From assembly GCF_000026105.1 (NCBI RefSeq), contig NC_008027.1, positions 4,236,501 through 4,300,500 on the forward strand: a stretch of DNA of 64,000 nt. Reading direction: 5' to 3'. Each line of letters starts with the position of its first letter. Position 1 is the first letter of the stretch. Source of the stretch: Pseudomonas entomophila L48. Its GTDB lineage: Bacteria > Pseudomonadota > Gammaproteobacteria > Pseudomonadales > Pseudomonadaceae. Under the pieces are notes generated by a model. The model was not told where the DNA came from, made no database searches, and saw nothing but the letters and a program-made list of their open reading frames with translations. Below are positions 24,947 to 33,068 of the stretch, piece after piece. A program made the translations under genes and the position numbers.

Positions 24947-25546
24947 TCAGGCCACCGCGGCCAGCTTGGCCTTGGCCTGGTTCAGGCCCTTCTCGTGGAA
25001 CTCGCCGCTCATGTTCAGGCCTTCGGCGTGGATGAAGTCCACGTCATGGATACCGATGAAAGCCATCACCTGGCGCAGGTAGGGTTCCTGATGGTCACTG
25101 CTGGCGCCGGCATGGATGCCACCACGGGCGGTCAGGACAATGGCGCGCTTGCCGTTCAGCAGGCCTTGCGGGCCAGTCGGGGTGTACTTGAAAGTGATGC
25201 CGGCACGCAGCACATGGTCCAGCCAGGCCTTCAGGGTGCTGGGGATAGTGAAGTTGTACATCGGCGCTGCCATCACCAGCACGTCGGCGGCCAGCAGCTC
25301 GTCGGTCAGGGCATTGGAGCGGGCCAGGGCGTCCCGTTCGGCGGCACTGCGCTGTTCATCAGGCTTCATCCAGCCGCCCAGCAGGTCGGCGTCCAGGTGC
25401 GGCACCGGGTTCACCGCCAGGTCACGCACGGTGATGTCGTCAGCCGGGTGCGCCGCTTGCCACTGCTGGATGAAATCGCGGGTCAGTTGACGGGAAACGG
25501 AATCCTGCTGGCGGGCGCTGCTTTCGATGATCAGTACGCGGGACAT
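24947..25546 (-). CDS. azoR: FMN-dependent NADH-azoreductase
   Basis: A 199-residue flavodoxin-fold quinone/azo reductase. The N-terminal phosphate-binding loop I-I-E-S-S-A-R-Q-Q-D-S follows strand 1. The FMN-binding stretch A-A-P-M-Y-N-F-T-I-P-S-T-L-K lies near residues 93-106, and L-T-A-R-G-G near 138 fits the second FMN loop. It reduces quinones and azo compounds by two electrons with NADH in the cytoplasm, protecting against electrophilic stress. It is transcribed alone with a strong terminator. A pair of CTATCGAT repeats upstream may bind its regulator. Confidence 0.92.
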   Translation of the reverse strand: MSRVLIIESSARQQDSVSRQLTRDFIQQWQAAHPADDITVRDLAVNPVPHLDADLLGGWMKPDEQRSAAERDALARSNALTDELLAADVLVMAAPMYNFTIPSTLKAWLDHVLRAGITFKYTPTGPQGLLNGKRAIVLTARGGIHAGASSDHQEPYLRQVMAFIGIHDVDFIHAEGLNMSGEFHEKGLNQAKAKLAAVA

Positions 25547-25606
25547 GGGGTGCCTCCATCGGCGGTAAGGGGTGGCGATTCGATGGAGGTGAGATTAAGG
25601 GTTGAC

Positions 25607-25648
25607 CTATCGATAAAAAAGCGTAAAAAGTGGGATCAATCTATCGAT
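25607..25648. promoter_or_regulatory. Direct CTATCGAT repeats upstream of azoR
   Basis: CTATCGAT occurs at 25607-25614 and 25641-25648, 34 bases apart (about three helical turns), in the AT-rich gap between azoR and the small periplasmic gene. Such spacing suits a tetrameric regulator. Azoreductase genes are often controlled by LysR or MarR proteins, but which protein binds here is unknown. Confidence 0.4.
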
Positions 25649-25656
25649 TAATCAGT

Positions 25657-25971
25657 TTATTCCGCCTTGCAGTCCAGCAGGATCCGCAGCTTGATGATCT
25701 GCCGGTTGAACTTGGCGGTCACATCCACGCTCTTGCCGGCCGGCACGTTGACCCTGCGCACCCGTGGCGCCTCGGGGCCGTTGCGGAACATGACCTTGCA
25801 GGCCGCCGGTACCTGCCCATAGTTGTTCAGGGTGATGGCACCGATGTCGTAGGCCGTGTCATAGGCGGTGTAGTCGACCTTGACCCCGGTCAGCTCCTTC
25901 TCCACGTCGATGGGGTAAGCCATGGCGGTGAAGGGCAGGCACAACAGCAAAGCCGCACAACATTTCTTCAT
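25657..25971 (-). CDS. Small periplasmic protein of unknown function
   Basis: A 104-residue protein with a signal peptide (M-K-K-C-C-A-A-L-L-L-C-L-P-F-T-A-M-A) and a mature beta-rich domain of about 85 residues. Two cysteines (A-A-C-K-V-M and L-L-D-C-K) probably form a disulphide. The pattern of alternating hydrophobic residues, N-Y-G-Q-V-P near the middle and R-V-N-V-P-A-G-K-S later, suggests a small immunoglobulin-like sandwich. I recognise it as a conserved Pseudomonas hypothetical but know no function. It is divergent from the LysR gene at 26022, which might control it. Confidence 0.75.
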   Translation of the reverse strand: MKKCCAALLLCLPFTAMAYPIDVEKELTGVKVDYTAYDTAYDIGAITLNNYGQVPAACKVMFRNGPEAPRVRRVNVPAGKSVDVTAKFNRQIIKLRILLDCKAE

Positions 25972-26021
25972 ACGGGCGCTCTCCTTGAGAAGAGCGCAGC
26001 TTAGGACAACAGGAGCCCTAG

Positions 26022-26945
26022 ATGAAAGCGCCGCGCGTAACCCTGGATCAGTGGCGGACCCTGCAGGCGGTGGTCGACCATGGCGGGTTCGCCCAGGCCG
26101 CCGAGGCCCTGCACCGCTCGCAGTCGTCGGTGAGCTACACCGTGGCGCGGATGCAGGAGCAACTGGGCGTGCCGCTGCTGCGCATCGATGGGCGCAAGGC
26201 GGTGCTGACCGAAGCCGGCAACGTGCTGCTGCGTCGCTCGCGGCAGTTGGTCAAGCAGGCCAGCCAGCTGGAAGACCTGGCCCACCACATGGAACAGGGC
26301 TGGGAAGCCGAGGTGCGCCTGGTGGTCGACGCCGCCTACCCCAGCGCCCGCCTGGTGCGCGCCCTGGCCGCCTTCATGCCGCAAAGCCGTGGTTGCCGGG
26401 TGCGGCTGCGTGAAGAGGTGTTGTCCGGGGTCGAAGAGGTGCTGCACGAAGGCATCGCGGACCTGGCCATCAGCAGCTTCAATATCGGTGGTTACCTGGG
26501 CACCGAACTGAGCCCGGTGGAGTTCATCGCCGTCGCCCACCCCGAACACGCCCTGCACCGCATGGGCCGCGAGATCACCTTCCAGGACCTGGAAAGCCAG
26601 CTGCAGGTGGTGATCCGCGACTCCGGCCGCGCGCAACCCCGTGACGTCGGCTGGCTGGGCGCCGAGCAGCGCTGGACGGTGGGCAGCCTGGGCACCGCCG
26701 CCACTTTCGTCGGCAGCGGCCTGGGTTTTGCCTGGCTGCCCCGGCACATGATCGAGCGCGAGCTGCGCGAAGGCGTGCTCAAGCCCTTGCCGCTGGACCA
26801 GGGTGGCAGCCGCCACCCGCTGTTCTACCTTTATTCGAGCAAGGAAAAGACCCTGGGTCCGGCCACGCAGATCCTCATCGAGTTGCTGCGCAACTTCGAC
26901 ACCGCGCCCCTGGACGTGCCCTTCGCCGCCCCCCCGCAAGCCTGA
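26022..26945 (+). CDS. LysR-family transcriptional regulator
   Basis: A 307-residue LysR regulator. The N-terminal helix-turn-helix contains L-Q-A-V-V-D-H-G-G-F-A-Q-A-A-E-A-L and the recognition helix S-Q-S-S-V-S-Y-T-V-A-R. The sensor domain follows from about 90. The start at 26022 sits 51 bases from the divergent small periplasmic gene. The downstream hydrolase starts 13 bases after the stop, so the two are probably cotranscribed. The inducer and targets are unknown; divergence suggests it may regulate the periplasmic gene. Confidence 0.88.
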   Translation: MKAPRVTLDQWRTLQAVVDHGGFAQAAEALHRSQSSVSYTVARMQEQLGVPLLRIDGRKAVLTEAGNVLLRRSRQLVKQASQLEDLAHHMEQGWEAEVRLVVDAAYPSARLVRALAAFMPQSRGCRVRLREEVLSGVEEVLHEGIADLAISSFNIGGYLGTELSPVEFIAVAHPEHALHRMGREITFQDLESQLQVVIRDSGRAQPRDVGWLGAEQRWTVGSLGTAATFVGSGLGFAWLPRHMIERELREGVLKPLPLDQGGSRHPLFYLYSSKEKTLGPATQILIELLRNFDTAPLDVPFAAPPQA

Positions 26946-26958
26946 GAGGACCGCGCCC

Positions 26959-27771
26959 ATGGCCTGTTTCGAACATGACGGTTGCCTGCTGCACTACGAG
27001 GAACATGGCCAGGGCGAGCCCCTGGTGCTGCTGCACGGTCTGGGCTCGAGCAGCCAGGACTGGGAGCTGCAGGTGCCCGAGTTCAGCCGCCACTACCGGG
27101 TGATCCTCATGGATATCCGCGGCCATGGCCAATCCGCCAAGCCGCGACGCGGCTACCGGATCAAGACCTTCAGCGAAGACCTGCTGGCCCTGCTCAAGCA
27201 CCTGGGCACCGGCCCGGTGCACTTCGTCGGGCTGTCGATGGGTGGCATGGTCGGCTTCCAGTTCGCCGTCGACCACCCCGACTGGTTGCGCAGCCTGTGC
27301 ATCGTCAACAGCGCCCCGGAGGTCAAGCGCCGCACCCGCAGCGACTGGATCTGGTGGCTCAAGCGCTGGGGCCTGGCGCGCCTGCTCAGCGTCGAGACGG
27401 TGGGCAAGGGCCTGGCCCAGCGGCTGTTCCCCAAGCCCGGGCAAAGCGAACTGCGGCGCAAGATGGCCGAACGCTGGGCACGCAACGACAAGCGCGCGTA
27501 TCTCAAGAGCTTCGACGCCATCGTCGACTGGGGCGTGCAGGAACGCATCGGCCAGATCCGTTGTCCGACGCTGGTGATCGCCGCCGACCACGATTACACC
27601 CCGGTACAACTCAAGGCGCGTTATGTTGCCCTGATGCCCAACGCCAGGCTGGCGGTCATCGACGATTCGCGGCACGCTACACCCCTCGATCAACCCGAGG
27701 TCTTCAACCTCACCCTGCTGCAGTTCCTCGCAGCCGCCTCCACCTCTCAAGGATCTTTGAGCCCATGCTGA
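26959..27771 (+). CDS. Alpha/beta-fold hydrolase
   Basis: A 270-residue alpha/beta hydrolase. The oxyanion HG motif is L-L-H-G-L-G-S at 24-30 and the nucleophile elbow G-L-S-M-G-G puts the catalytic serine at S93. The likely acid and base are the D of A-D-H-D-Y-T-P and the H of D-S-R-H-A-T-P near the C-terminus. A cap region rich in W and R (residues about 120-180) should set specificity. The ATG at 26959 is chosen, since the open frame upstream overlaps the LysR gene. Its last seven bases overlap the PpiA start, so translation may be coupled. Substrate unknown; an esterase or lactonase is likely. Confidence 0.88.
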   Translation: MACFEHDGCLLHYEEHGQGEPLVLLHGLGSSSQDWELQVPEFSRHYRVILMDIRGHGQSAKPRRGYRIKTFSEDLLALLKHLGTGPVHFVGLSMGGMVGFQFAVDHPDWLRSLCIVNSAPEVKRRTRSDWIWWLKRWGLARLLSVETVGKGLAQRLFPKPGQSELRRKMAERWARNDKRAYLKSFDAIVDWGVQERIGQIRCPTLVIAADHDYTPVQLKARYVALMPNARLAVIDDSRHATPLDQPEVFNLTLLQFLAAASTSQGSLSPC

Positions 27772-28322
27772 AAAAACTGCTGCTCACCGCCTGCTCGGTT
27801 GCCTTCGCCACCAGCGTCATGGCCTCCGACAAGACCCCGCACGTTGAGCTGGTCACCAGCTTTGGCAAAATCGAGATCGAGCTGAACGCTGAAAAAGCAC
27901 CGATCAGCACGAAGAACTTCCTCGAGTACGTCGACAGCGGCTTCTACAACAACACCATCTTCCACCGCGTGATCCCGGGCTTCATGGTCCAGGGCGGTGG
28001 CTTCACCGACCAGATGGTGCAGAAGAACACCAAGGACCCGATCCGCAACGAAGCCAGCAACGGCCTGCAGAACACCCGTGGCACCCTGTCCATGGCCCGC
28101 ACCTCCGACCCGAACTCGGCCACCAGCCAGTTCTTCATCAACGTCGCCGACAACGACTTCCTCAACCCGGGCCGCGACCGTGGCTACGCGGTGTTCGGCA
28201 AAGTCACCAAGGGCATGGAAGTGGTCGACCAGATCGTCAACTCGCCGACCACCGTCAAGAAAGGCATGCGCGATGTCCCGGCGGACCCGGTGTACATCAA
28301 GTCGGCCAAACGCATCGACTGA
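27765..28322 (+). CDS. ppiA: Periplasmic cyclophilin-type peptidyl-prolyl cis-trans isomerase
   Basis: A 185-residue cyclophilin with a signal peptide ([10 protein letters not shown] to V-M-A-S). The catalytic surface is visible as [18 protein letters not shown], with the catalytic R of F-H-R and the F/Q pair, and S-Q-F-F-I-N-V further on. It speeds proline isomerisation during folding in the periplasm. AAGGAT about ten bases before the ATG supports the start. The gene overlaps the hydrolase end and precedes the ABC exporter by 51 bp. Confidence 0.93.
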   Translation: MLKKLLLTACSVAFATSVMASDKTPHVELVTSFGKIEIELNAEKAPISTKNFLEYVDSGFYNNTIFHRVIPGFMVQGGGFTDQMVQKNTKDPIRNEASNGLQNTRGTLSMARTSDPNSATSQFFINVADNDFLNPGRDRGYAVFGKVTKGMEVVDQIVNSPTTVKKGMRDVPADPVYIKSAKRID

Positions 28323-28373
28323 CCACACGCCGCACAGGGACGTGGGTCGGGTCACACAGGAGTCTTGTCACCC

Positions 28374-30206
28374 ATGCTGTACCGTCGTTTCGAGCAACTG
28401 ATCGACATCTTCCGCGAGGCGCCCACCGAGGCGCCTCCCGGCCAGGTCTGGCCGTTCTACCTGTACTACCTGCGCCAGGTGTGGCCGAGCTTTCTCGCCC
28501 TGCTGATCGTCGGCCTGGTCGCCTCGCTGATCGAGGTGGCCATGTTCAGCTACCTGAGCCGGATCATCGACCTGGCCCAGGGCACCCCCAACGTCAACTT
28601 CTTCAGCGAACACAGCGGTGAATTGATCTGGATGCTGGTGGTCATCCTGCTGCTGCGGCCGTTGTTCTTTGGGTTGCACGACCTGCTGGTGCACCAGACC
28701 ATCAGCCCGGGCATGACCAGCCTGATCCGCTGGCAGAACCACAACTATGTGCTCAAGCAGAGCCTCAACTTCTTCCAGAGCGACTTCGCCGGACGCATCG
28801 CCCAACGCATCATGCAAACCGGCAACTCCCTGCGCGACTCGGCGGTGCAGGCGGTGGACGCGCTCTGGCACGTGCTGATCTACGCCATCAGCTCGCTGGT
28901 GCTGTTCGCCGAGGCCGACTGGCGGCTGATGCTGCCGCTGCTGGTGTGGATTGCCTGCTACATCGCCTCGCTCTACTACTTCGTGCCGCGGGTCAAGGAG
29001 CGCTCGGTGATCTCCTCCGACGCTCGCTCCAAGCTGATGGGGCGCATCGTCGACGGCTACACCAACATCGCCACGCTGAAGCTGTTCGCCCACACCGATC
29101 AAGAACGCCAGTACGCCCGCGAGGCGATCCGCGAGCATACCGAGAAGACACAACTGGGCTCGCGAGTGGTCACTAGCATGGACGTGGTCATCACCTCGCT
29201 CAACGGCCTGCTGGTGGTCAGCACCACGGGCCTGGCACTGTGGCTGTGGAGCCAGTCGCTGATCAGCGTCGGCGCCATCGCCCTGGCCACCGGCCTGGTG
29301 ATCCGCATCGTCAACATGTCGGGCTGGATCATGTGGGTGGTCAACGGCATCTTCGAGAACATCGGCATGGTTCAGGACGGCCTGCAGACCATCGCCCAGC
29401 CGGTCACGGTCAGCGACAAGCCCGATGCGCCGGCGTTGAAGGTCAGCCGTGGCGGGGTGCGCTTCGACCATGTCGACTTCCACTACGGCAAGGGCGGCAA
29501 GGTGATCGACGCGTTGAGCCTGGACATCCGCCCCGGCGAGAAGATCGGCCTGATCGGCCCGTCCGGCGCCGGCAAGTCGACCCTGGTCAACCTGCTGCTG
29601 CGCCTGTACGACATCGACAGCGGGCGCATCCTCATCGACGGCCAGGACATCGCCGAGGTCAACCAGGCCAGCCTGCGCGCGCAGATCGGCATGATCACCC
29701 AGGACACCTCGCTGCTGCACCGCTCGATCCGCGACAACCTGTTGTACGGCCGCCCCGGCGCCAGCGACGCGGAAGTCTGGGAAGCGGTGCGCCGGGCGCG
29801 GGCGGACGAGTTCATCCCGCAGTTGTCCGATGCCCAGGGCCGCACCGGCTTCGACGCCCATGTCGGCGAGCGCGGCGTGAAGCTCTCCGGTGGCCAGCGC
29901 CAGCGCATCGCCATTGCCCGGGTGCTGCTGAAGAACGCGCCGATCCTGGTGATGGACGAGGCCACCTCGGCGCTGGACTCTGAGGTCGAGGCCGCTATCC
30001 AGGAGAGCCTGGAGACGCTGATGCAGGGCAAGACCGTGATCGCCATCGCCCACCGCCTGTCGACCATCGCCCGCATGGACCGGCTGGTCGTGCTGGACAA
30101 GGGGCATATCGTCGAGAGCGGCAGCCACAGCGAGTTGCTGGCCCAGCAGGGGCTGTATGCGCGATTGTGGCATCACCAGACCGGCGGGTTCGTTGGGGTG
30201 GATTGA
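28374..30206 (+). CDS. ABC exporter, fused membrane and ATPase domains
   Basis: A 610-residue half-transporter acting as a homodimer. Six hydrophobic helices span about residues 25-330. The nucleotide-binding domain has Walker A GPSGAGKS from G395, the Q-loop in I-T-Q-D-T-S, the signature LSGGQ at about 504, and Walker B I-L-V-M-D-E-A-T-S-A-L with a following H-loop A-I-A-H-R-L-S. The layout is that of MsbA-type lipid or drug exporters, but the substrate is not inferable. I use the ATG at 28374 (AGGAG 11 bases upstream); a TTG at 28365 is too close to the ribosome site. Confidence 0.9.
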   Translation: MLYRRFEQLIDIFREAPTEAPPGQVWPFYLYYLRQVWPSFLALLIVGLVASLIEVAMFSYLSRIIDLAQGTPNVNFFSEHSGELIWMLVVILLLRPLFFGLHDLLVHQTISPGMTSLIRWQNHNYVLKQSLNFFQSDFAGRIAQRIMQTGNSLRDSAVQAVDALWHVLIYAISSLVLFAEADWRLMLPLLVWIACYIASLYYFVPRVKERSVISSDARSKLMGRIVDGYTNIATLKLFAHTDQERQYAREAIREHTEKTQLGSRVVTSMDVVITSLNGLLVVSTTGLALWLWSQSLISVGAIALATGLVIRIVNMSGWIMWVVNGIFENIGMVQDGLQTIAQPVTVSDKPDAPALKVSRGGVRFDHVDFHYGKGGKVIDALSLDIRPGEKIGLIGPSGAGKSTLVNLLLRLYDIDSGRILIDGQDIAEVNQASLRAQIGMITQDTSLLHRSIRDNLLYGRPGASDAEVWEAVRRARADEFIPQLSDAQGRTGFDAHVGERGVKLSGGQRQRIAIARVLLKNAPILVMDEATSALDSEVEAAIQESLETLMQGKTVIAIAHRLSTIARMDRLVVLDKGHIVESGSHSELLAQQGLYARLWHHQTGGFVGVD

Positions 30207-30220
30207 GCCACGCGTTGTCC

Positions 30221-30271
30221 GGTTCGCCGGCAAGCCGGCTCCTACGGTAGGAGCCGGCTTGCCGGCGAACC
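30221..30271. repeat. Perfect inverted REP pair
   Basis: Two REP copies face each other as a perfect 25-base inverted repeat (30221-30245 and 30247-30271) separated by a single base. Each arm contains GCCGGCAAGCCGGCTCCTAC or its complement. It lies between the ends of the convergent ABC exporter and acyltransferase-like genes and may act as a terminator or mRNA-stabilising hairpin. Confidence 0.9.
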
Positions 30272-30277
30272 GGGCTA

Positions 30278-31405
30278 TCAATCCCGGCGATACGGCAACA
30301 TCCCCCGCGCCTCCTCGGCATAAGCCCGCACCCCGACCCGCTCCTGCCCAAGAAAATCCTCCACCGCCCGCCGCAACCCAGGATGGCGCAGGTAATGCCA
30401 CGACCGCGTGATCACCGGCTCGAACCCGCGAATCAGCTTGTGCTCACCCTGCGCGCCCGCATCGAAGCGCTGCAGCCCCTCGGCGATGGCCAAATCCATC
30501 CCCTGGTAGAAGCAGGTTTCGAAATGCAGCCGATCGAACTCATCCAGGCAGCCCCAGTAACGCCCGTACAGGCTGTCGCCACCCAGCAGGCTCAAGGCCA
30601 TGGCCACGTCCCGACCGTTCTGCCGGGCGATCACCACACGGATGGCCTCGGGCATGCGTTCGCCGACCAAGCTGAAGAACGCCCGGGTCAGGTACGGCGC
30701 GCGACGGCGCACGGCATAGGTGTTGGCATAGCAGAGGTAGACGAAATCCCACTGCGCCTCGCTCAGCTCATCGCCCTTGTACCAGGCGAATTCGATCCCC
30801 TGCCCGGCCACCTGCTCACGCTCCTTGCGCATCTGCTTGCGCTTGCGCGAACTGAGCGTATCGAGGAAGTCCTGGAAGTCCCGATAACCACGGTTACGCC
30901 AGTGGAACTGGCAGCCCAGGCGCTCCATCCAGCCCGGCAGGCTGGCAATGCTGGCGTCCAAGGCTGAATCCGTGAAGTTGATGTGCGCGCCGGACAACCC
31001 GCCCTTCTCGAGGTATTCCGGAATCGCCTGCAACAACAGCAAACCGTCGGCAGGGTCACTGGCCAGCAGCCGTGGCCCGCTCACCGGGCTGAACGGCACG
31101 GCCCCCAGCAACTTGGGGTAGTAGGCGATGCCCGCGCGCTCACAGGCATCGGCCCAGCCATGGTCGAACACGTACTCACCGAAGGAGTGCCACTTGCGAT
31201 AAGCCGGCAGCAGTGCGCGCACCTCGCCATCACGCTCCAGCACCAGGTGCTCGGCGGCCCAGCCGGTATCGGGTACCACACTGCCGCTGTCCTCCATGGC
31301 CGTGAGGAACGCATGGCGCAGGAACGGCTGGCCGTCCGGCACCAGCGCGTCCCAGGTGGTCGCCGGCAGGTCGCGCAGGTGGGCAAGGCTGTGGAGGCTG
31401 GTCAC
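30278..31405 (-). CDS. GNAT-like peptidoglycan-bridge/COG3146-type acyltransferase
   Basis: A 375-residue protein of the COG3146 (DUF482) group, which has a double GNAT fold like FemAB proteins. Family features include P-F-L-R-H-A-F-L near the N-terminus, S-R-K-R-K-Q-M-R-K-E-R in the middle, Y-G-R-Y-W-G and H-F-E-T-C-F-Y-Q-G, and H-K-L-I-R-G-F-E-P near the C-terminus. The molecular role is not established. The frame is open to a TTG at 31462, but the extra N-terminus is hydrophobic and unlike the family, so I start at GTG 31405; the true start is uncertain. It is transcribed alone. Confidence 0.85.
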   Translation of the reverse strand: MTSLHSLAHLRDLPATTWDALVPDGQPFLRHAFLTAMEDSGSVVPDTGWAAEHLVLERDGEVRALLPAYRKWHSFGEYVFDHGWADACERAGIAYYPKLLGAVPFSPVSGPRLLASDPADGLLLLQAIPEYLEKGGLSGAHINFTDSALDASIASLPGWMERLGCQFHWRNRGYRDFQDFLDTLSSRKRKQMRKEREQVAGQGIEFAWYKGDELSEAQWDFVYLCYANTYAVRRRAPYLTRAFFSLVGERMPEAIRVVIARQNGRDVAMALSLLGGDSLYGRYWGCLDEFDRLHFETCFYQGMDLAIAEGLQRFDAGAQGEHKLIRGFEPVITRSWHYLRHPGLRRAVEDFLGQERVGVRAYAEEARGMLPYRRD

Positions 31406-31644
31406 ATCGGCAACTCGCAGGACAAAGAACGCCAGTATTGCCAAACCGACCGTGACACTCAAATGACAGGCCGCTTACTTCACAGCAGTGCCACTGTTTA
31501 GACATTATTCTGTCATTCCCCCTCGCAATACTTGCGCCTGTTTTCCGGAACCCCAGAACCTGTCTATTCAGGCCCTTTCCGAAGACATGCCAACTTGGGG
31601 GTGGGCGCTTGAGCCTCCCCACTTTTTTCCAACGGGAGAACCTT

Positions 31645-32889
31645 ATGCGTCTTGTTTCTACACTTACCGGAGTGAGCCTCACCGGCATGATGCTGGCTCT
31701 GAGTACTCCGGCCAGTGCTGCTGTCGACGCCAAGCTGCTCGAAATGCTCCGCGCCAATGGCTCGATCAACCAGGCGCAGTACAACGAACTGCAGGGCGAC
31801 CTGGCAAAGGAAACCAAGGAAAAGGCCGACCAGAAAGCCCAGTCCGAGCGCCTGAGCTCCTTCGAACAGAAAGTGGCATGGGCCGCCAAGACCCAGATCA
31901 AGGGTGACGTGCGCCTGCGTTACGAAGACGTCAACGTCGACAACCCGATTGCCCGCAGCGGCAACCAGGACCGCGAGCGCGTCCGCGCCCGTGTCGGCTT
32001 CTACAGCGAGATCAACCCGCAGGTCGACGCCGGCGTGCGCGTGGCCACCGGCAGCAGCGCCGACGCCCGCTCCACCAACCAGAGCCTGGACAACTACTTC
32101 GAGAAGAAATCGCTGTGGGTCGACCTGGCCTACCTCGACTGGCACCCGACCGCGGTCCCCAACCTGCACCTGATCGGCGGCAAGATGAACCAGCCCTGGG
32201 TGAGCATGGGCGACATCATCTGGGACAGCGACATCAACCCCGAAGGCGTGGCGGTCACCTACAAGACCAACCTGGGCGGCGCCGAGCTGTTCGGCAGCGC
32301 CGGCCACTACAACCTGAAAGACAACGTCGACGGCGACGGCGTGCAGTTCAAGCACGACGCACAGCTGTACCACGGCCAGCTGGGTGCCAAGTTCAACGCG
32401 GCCGACACCGTCAAGCTCACCGTGGGCGGCAGCATCTACGGCTACGACAACGACAAGGAATCCGCGGCGCTGCGCTCGCTGGGCAACACCACCAACGAGT
32501 TCAACCTGGTGGAAGGCTTCGGCCAGCTGGACTTCACCGGCTTCGCCATCCCGCTGTCGGCCTATGGCCAGTTCGTCAAGAATACCGAGAGCACCGACGG
32601 CAAGGACAAGGCCTGGCTGGCCGGCCTGAAGACCAAGCTGGGCGCCTGGAGCCTGGACTACAACTACCGCGACGTGCAGCGTAACGCCGTGGTCAGCCTG
32701 TTCACCGACTCCGACTTCGGCAACGGCTTCACCGGCTCGCGTGGTCACAAGTTCAAGGTCGGCTACGAGATCGACAAGAACTTCACCGTCGGTGGCGCCT
32801 ACCTGATGGCCAAGACCGACTATTCCAACCTGCCGAACAGCGACGCCGACGTCGACACGCTGCAGGTGGACCTGGAAGCCAAGTTCTAA
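31645..32889 (+). CDS. Putative outer-membrane porin
   Basis: A 414-residue porin-like protein. The signal peptide ends A-S-A-A near residue 26. A short coiled segment follows (K-L-L-E-M-L-R-A-N-G to K-Q-D-type charged repeats, about 30-75), which suggests trimer contacts. The rest is a beta-barrel with alternating strands and a final strand ending L-E-A-K-F with C-terminal phenylalanine, the usual BAM signal. GGGAGA precedes the ATG. It would let small solutes, probably anions or nutrients, cross the outer membrane. Monocistronic with a strong terminator. The gap 31406-31644 holds the two divergent promoters; GACATTATTCTGTC is a short inverted repeat within it. Confidence 0.88.
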   Translation: MRLVSTLTGVSLTGMMLALSTPASAAVDAKLLEMLRANGSINQAQYNELQGDLAKETKEKADQKAQSERLSSFEQKVAWAAKTQIKGDVRLRYEDVNVDNPIARSGNQDRERVRARVGFYSEINPQVDAGVRVATGSSADARSTNQSLDNYFEKKSLWVDLAYLDWHPTAVPNLHLIGGKMNQPWVSMGDIIWDSDINPEGVAVTYKTNLGGAELFGSAGHYNLKDNVDGDGVQFKHDAQLYHGQLGAKFNAADTVKLTVGGSIYGYDNDKESAALRSLGNTTNEFNLVEGFGQLDFTGFAIPLSAYGQFVKNTESTDGKDKAWLAGLKTKLGAWSLDYNYRDVQRNAVVSLFTDSDFGNGFTGSRGHKFKVGYEIDKNFTVGGAYLMAKTDYSNLPNSDADVDTLQVDLEAKF

Positions 32890-32913
32890 GCCATCGCGCC
32901 CCTGCGTTGCTCA

Positions 32914-32956
32914 GGCGGGAAATGCCGACCCCATCCGGCATTTCCCGCCTTTTTTT
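32914..32956 (+). terminator. Rho-independent terminator of the porin gene
   Basis: Perfect 13-base arms GGCGGGAAATGCC (32914-32926) and GGCATTTCCCGCC (32937-32949), followed directly by seven T residues (32950-32956). This is the strongest intrinsic terminator in the window. Confidence 0.95.
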
Positions 32957-32976
32957 GCCTTGTAGAAATGCGCAGC

Positions 32977-33046
32977 CCCTTCGCCGGCAAGCCGGCTCCT
33001 ACAGGAGATCGCATCCCTCGGTAGGAGCCGGCTTGCCGGCGAAGGG
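32977..33046. repeat. Inverted REP pair
   Basis: Two REP copies in opposite orientation, with cores GCCGGCAAGCCGGCTCCTAC and its complement, separated by about 18 bases. They lie between the porin terminator and the end of the convergent KAS III gene. Confidence 0.88.
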
Positions 33047-33068
33047 GCCGGTAAAACCTCTACAAGAC

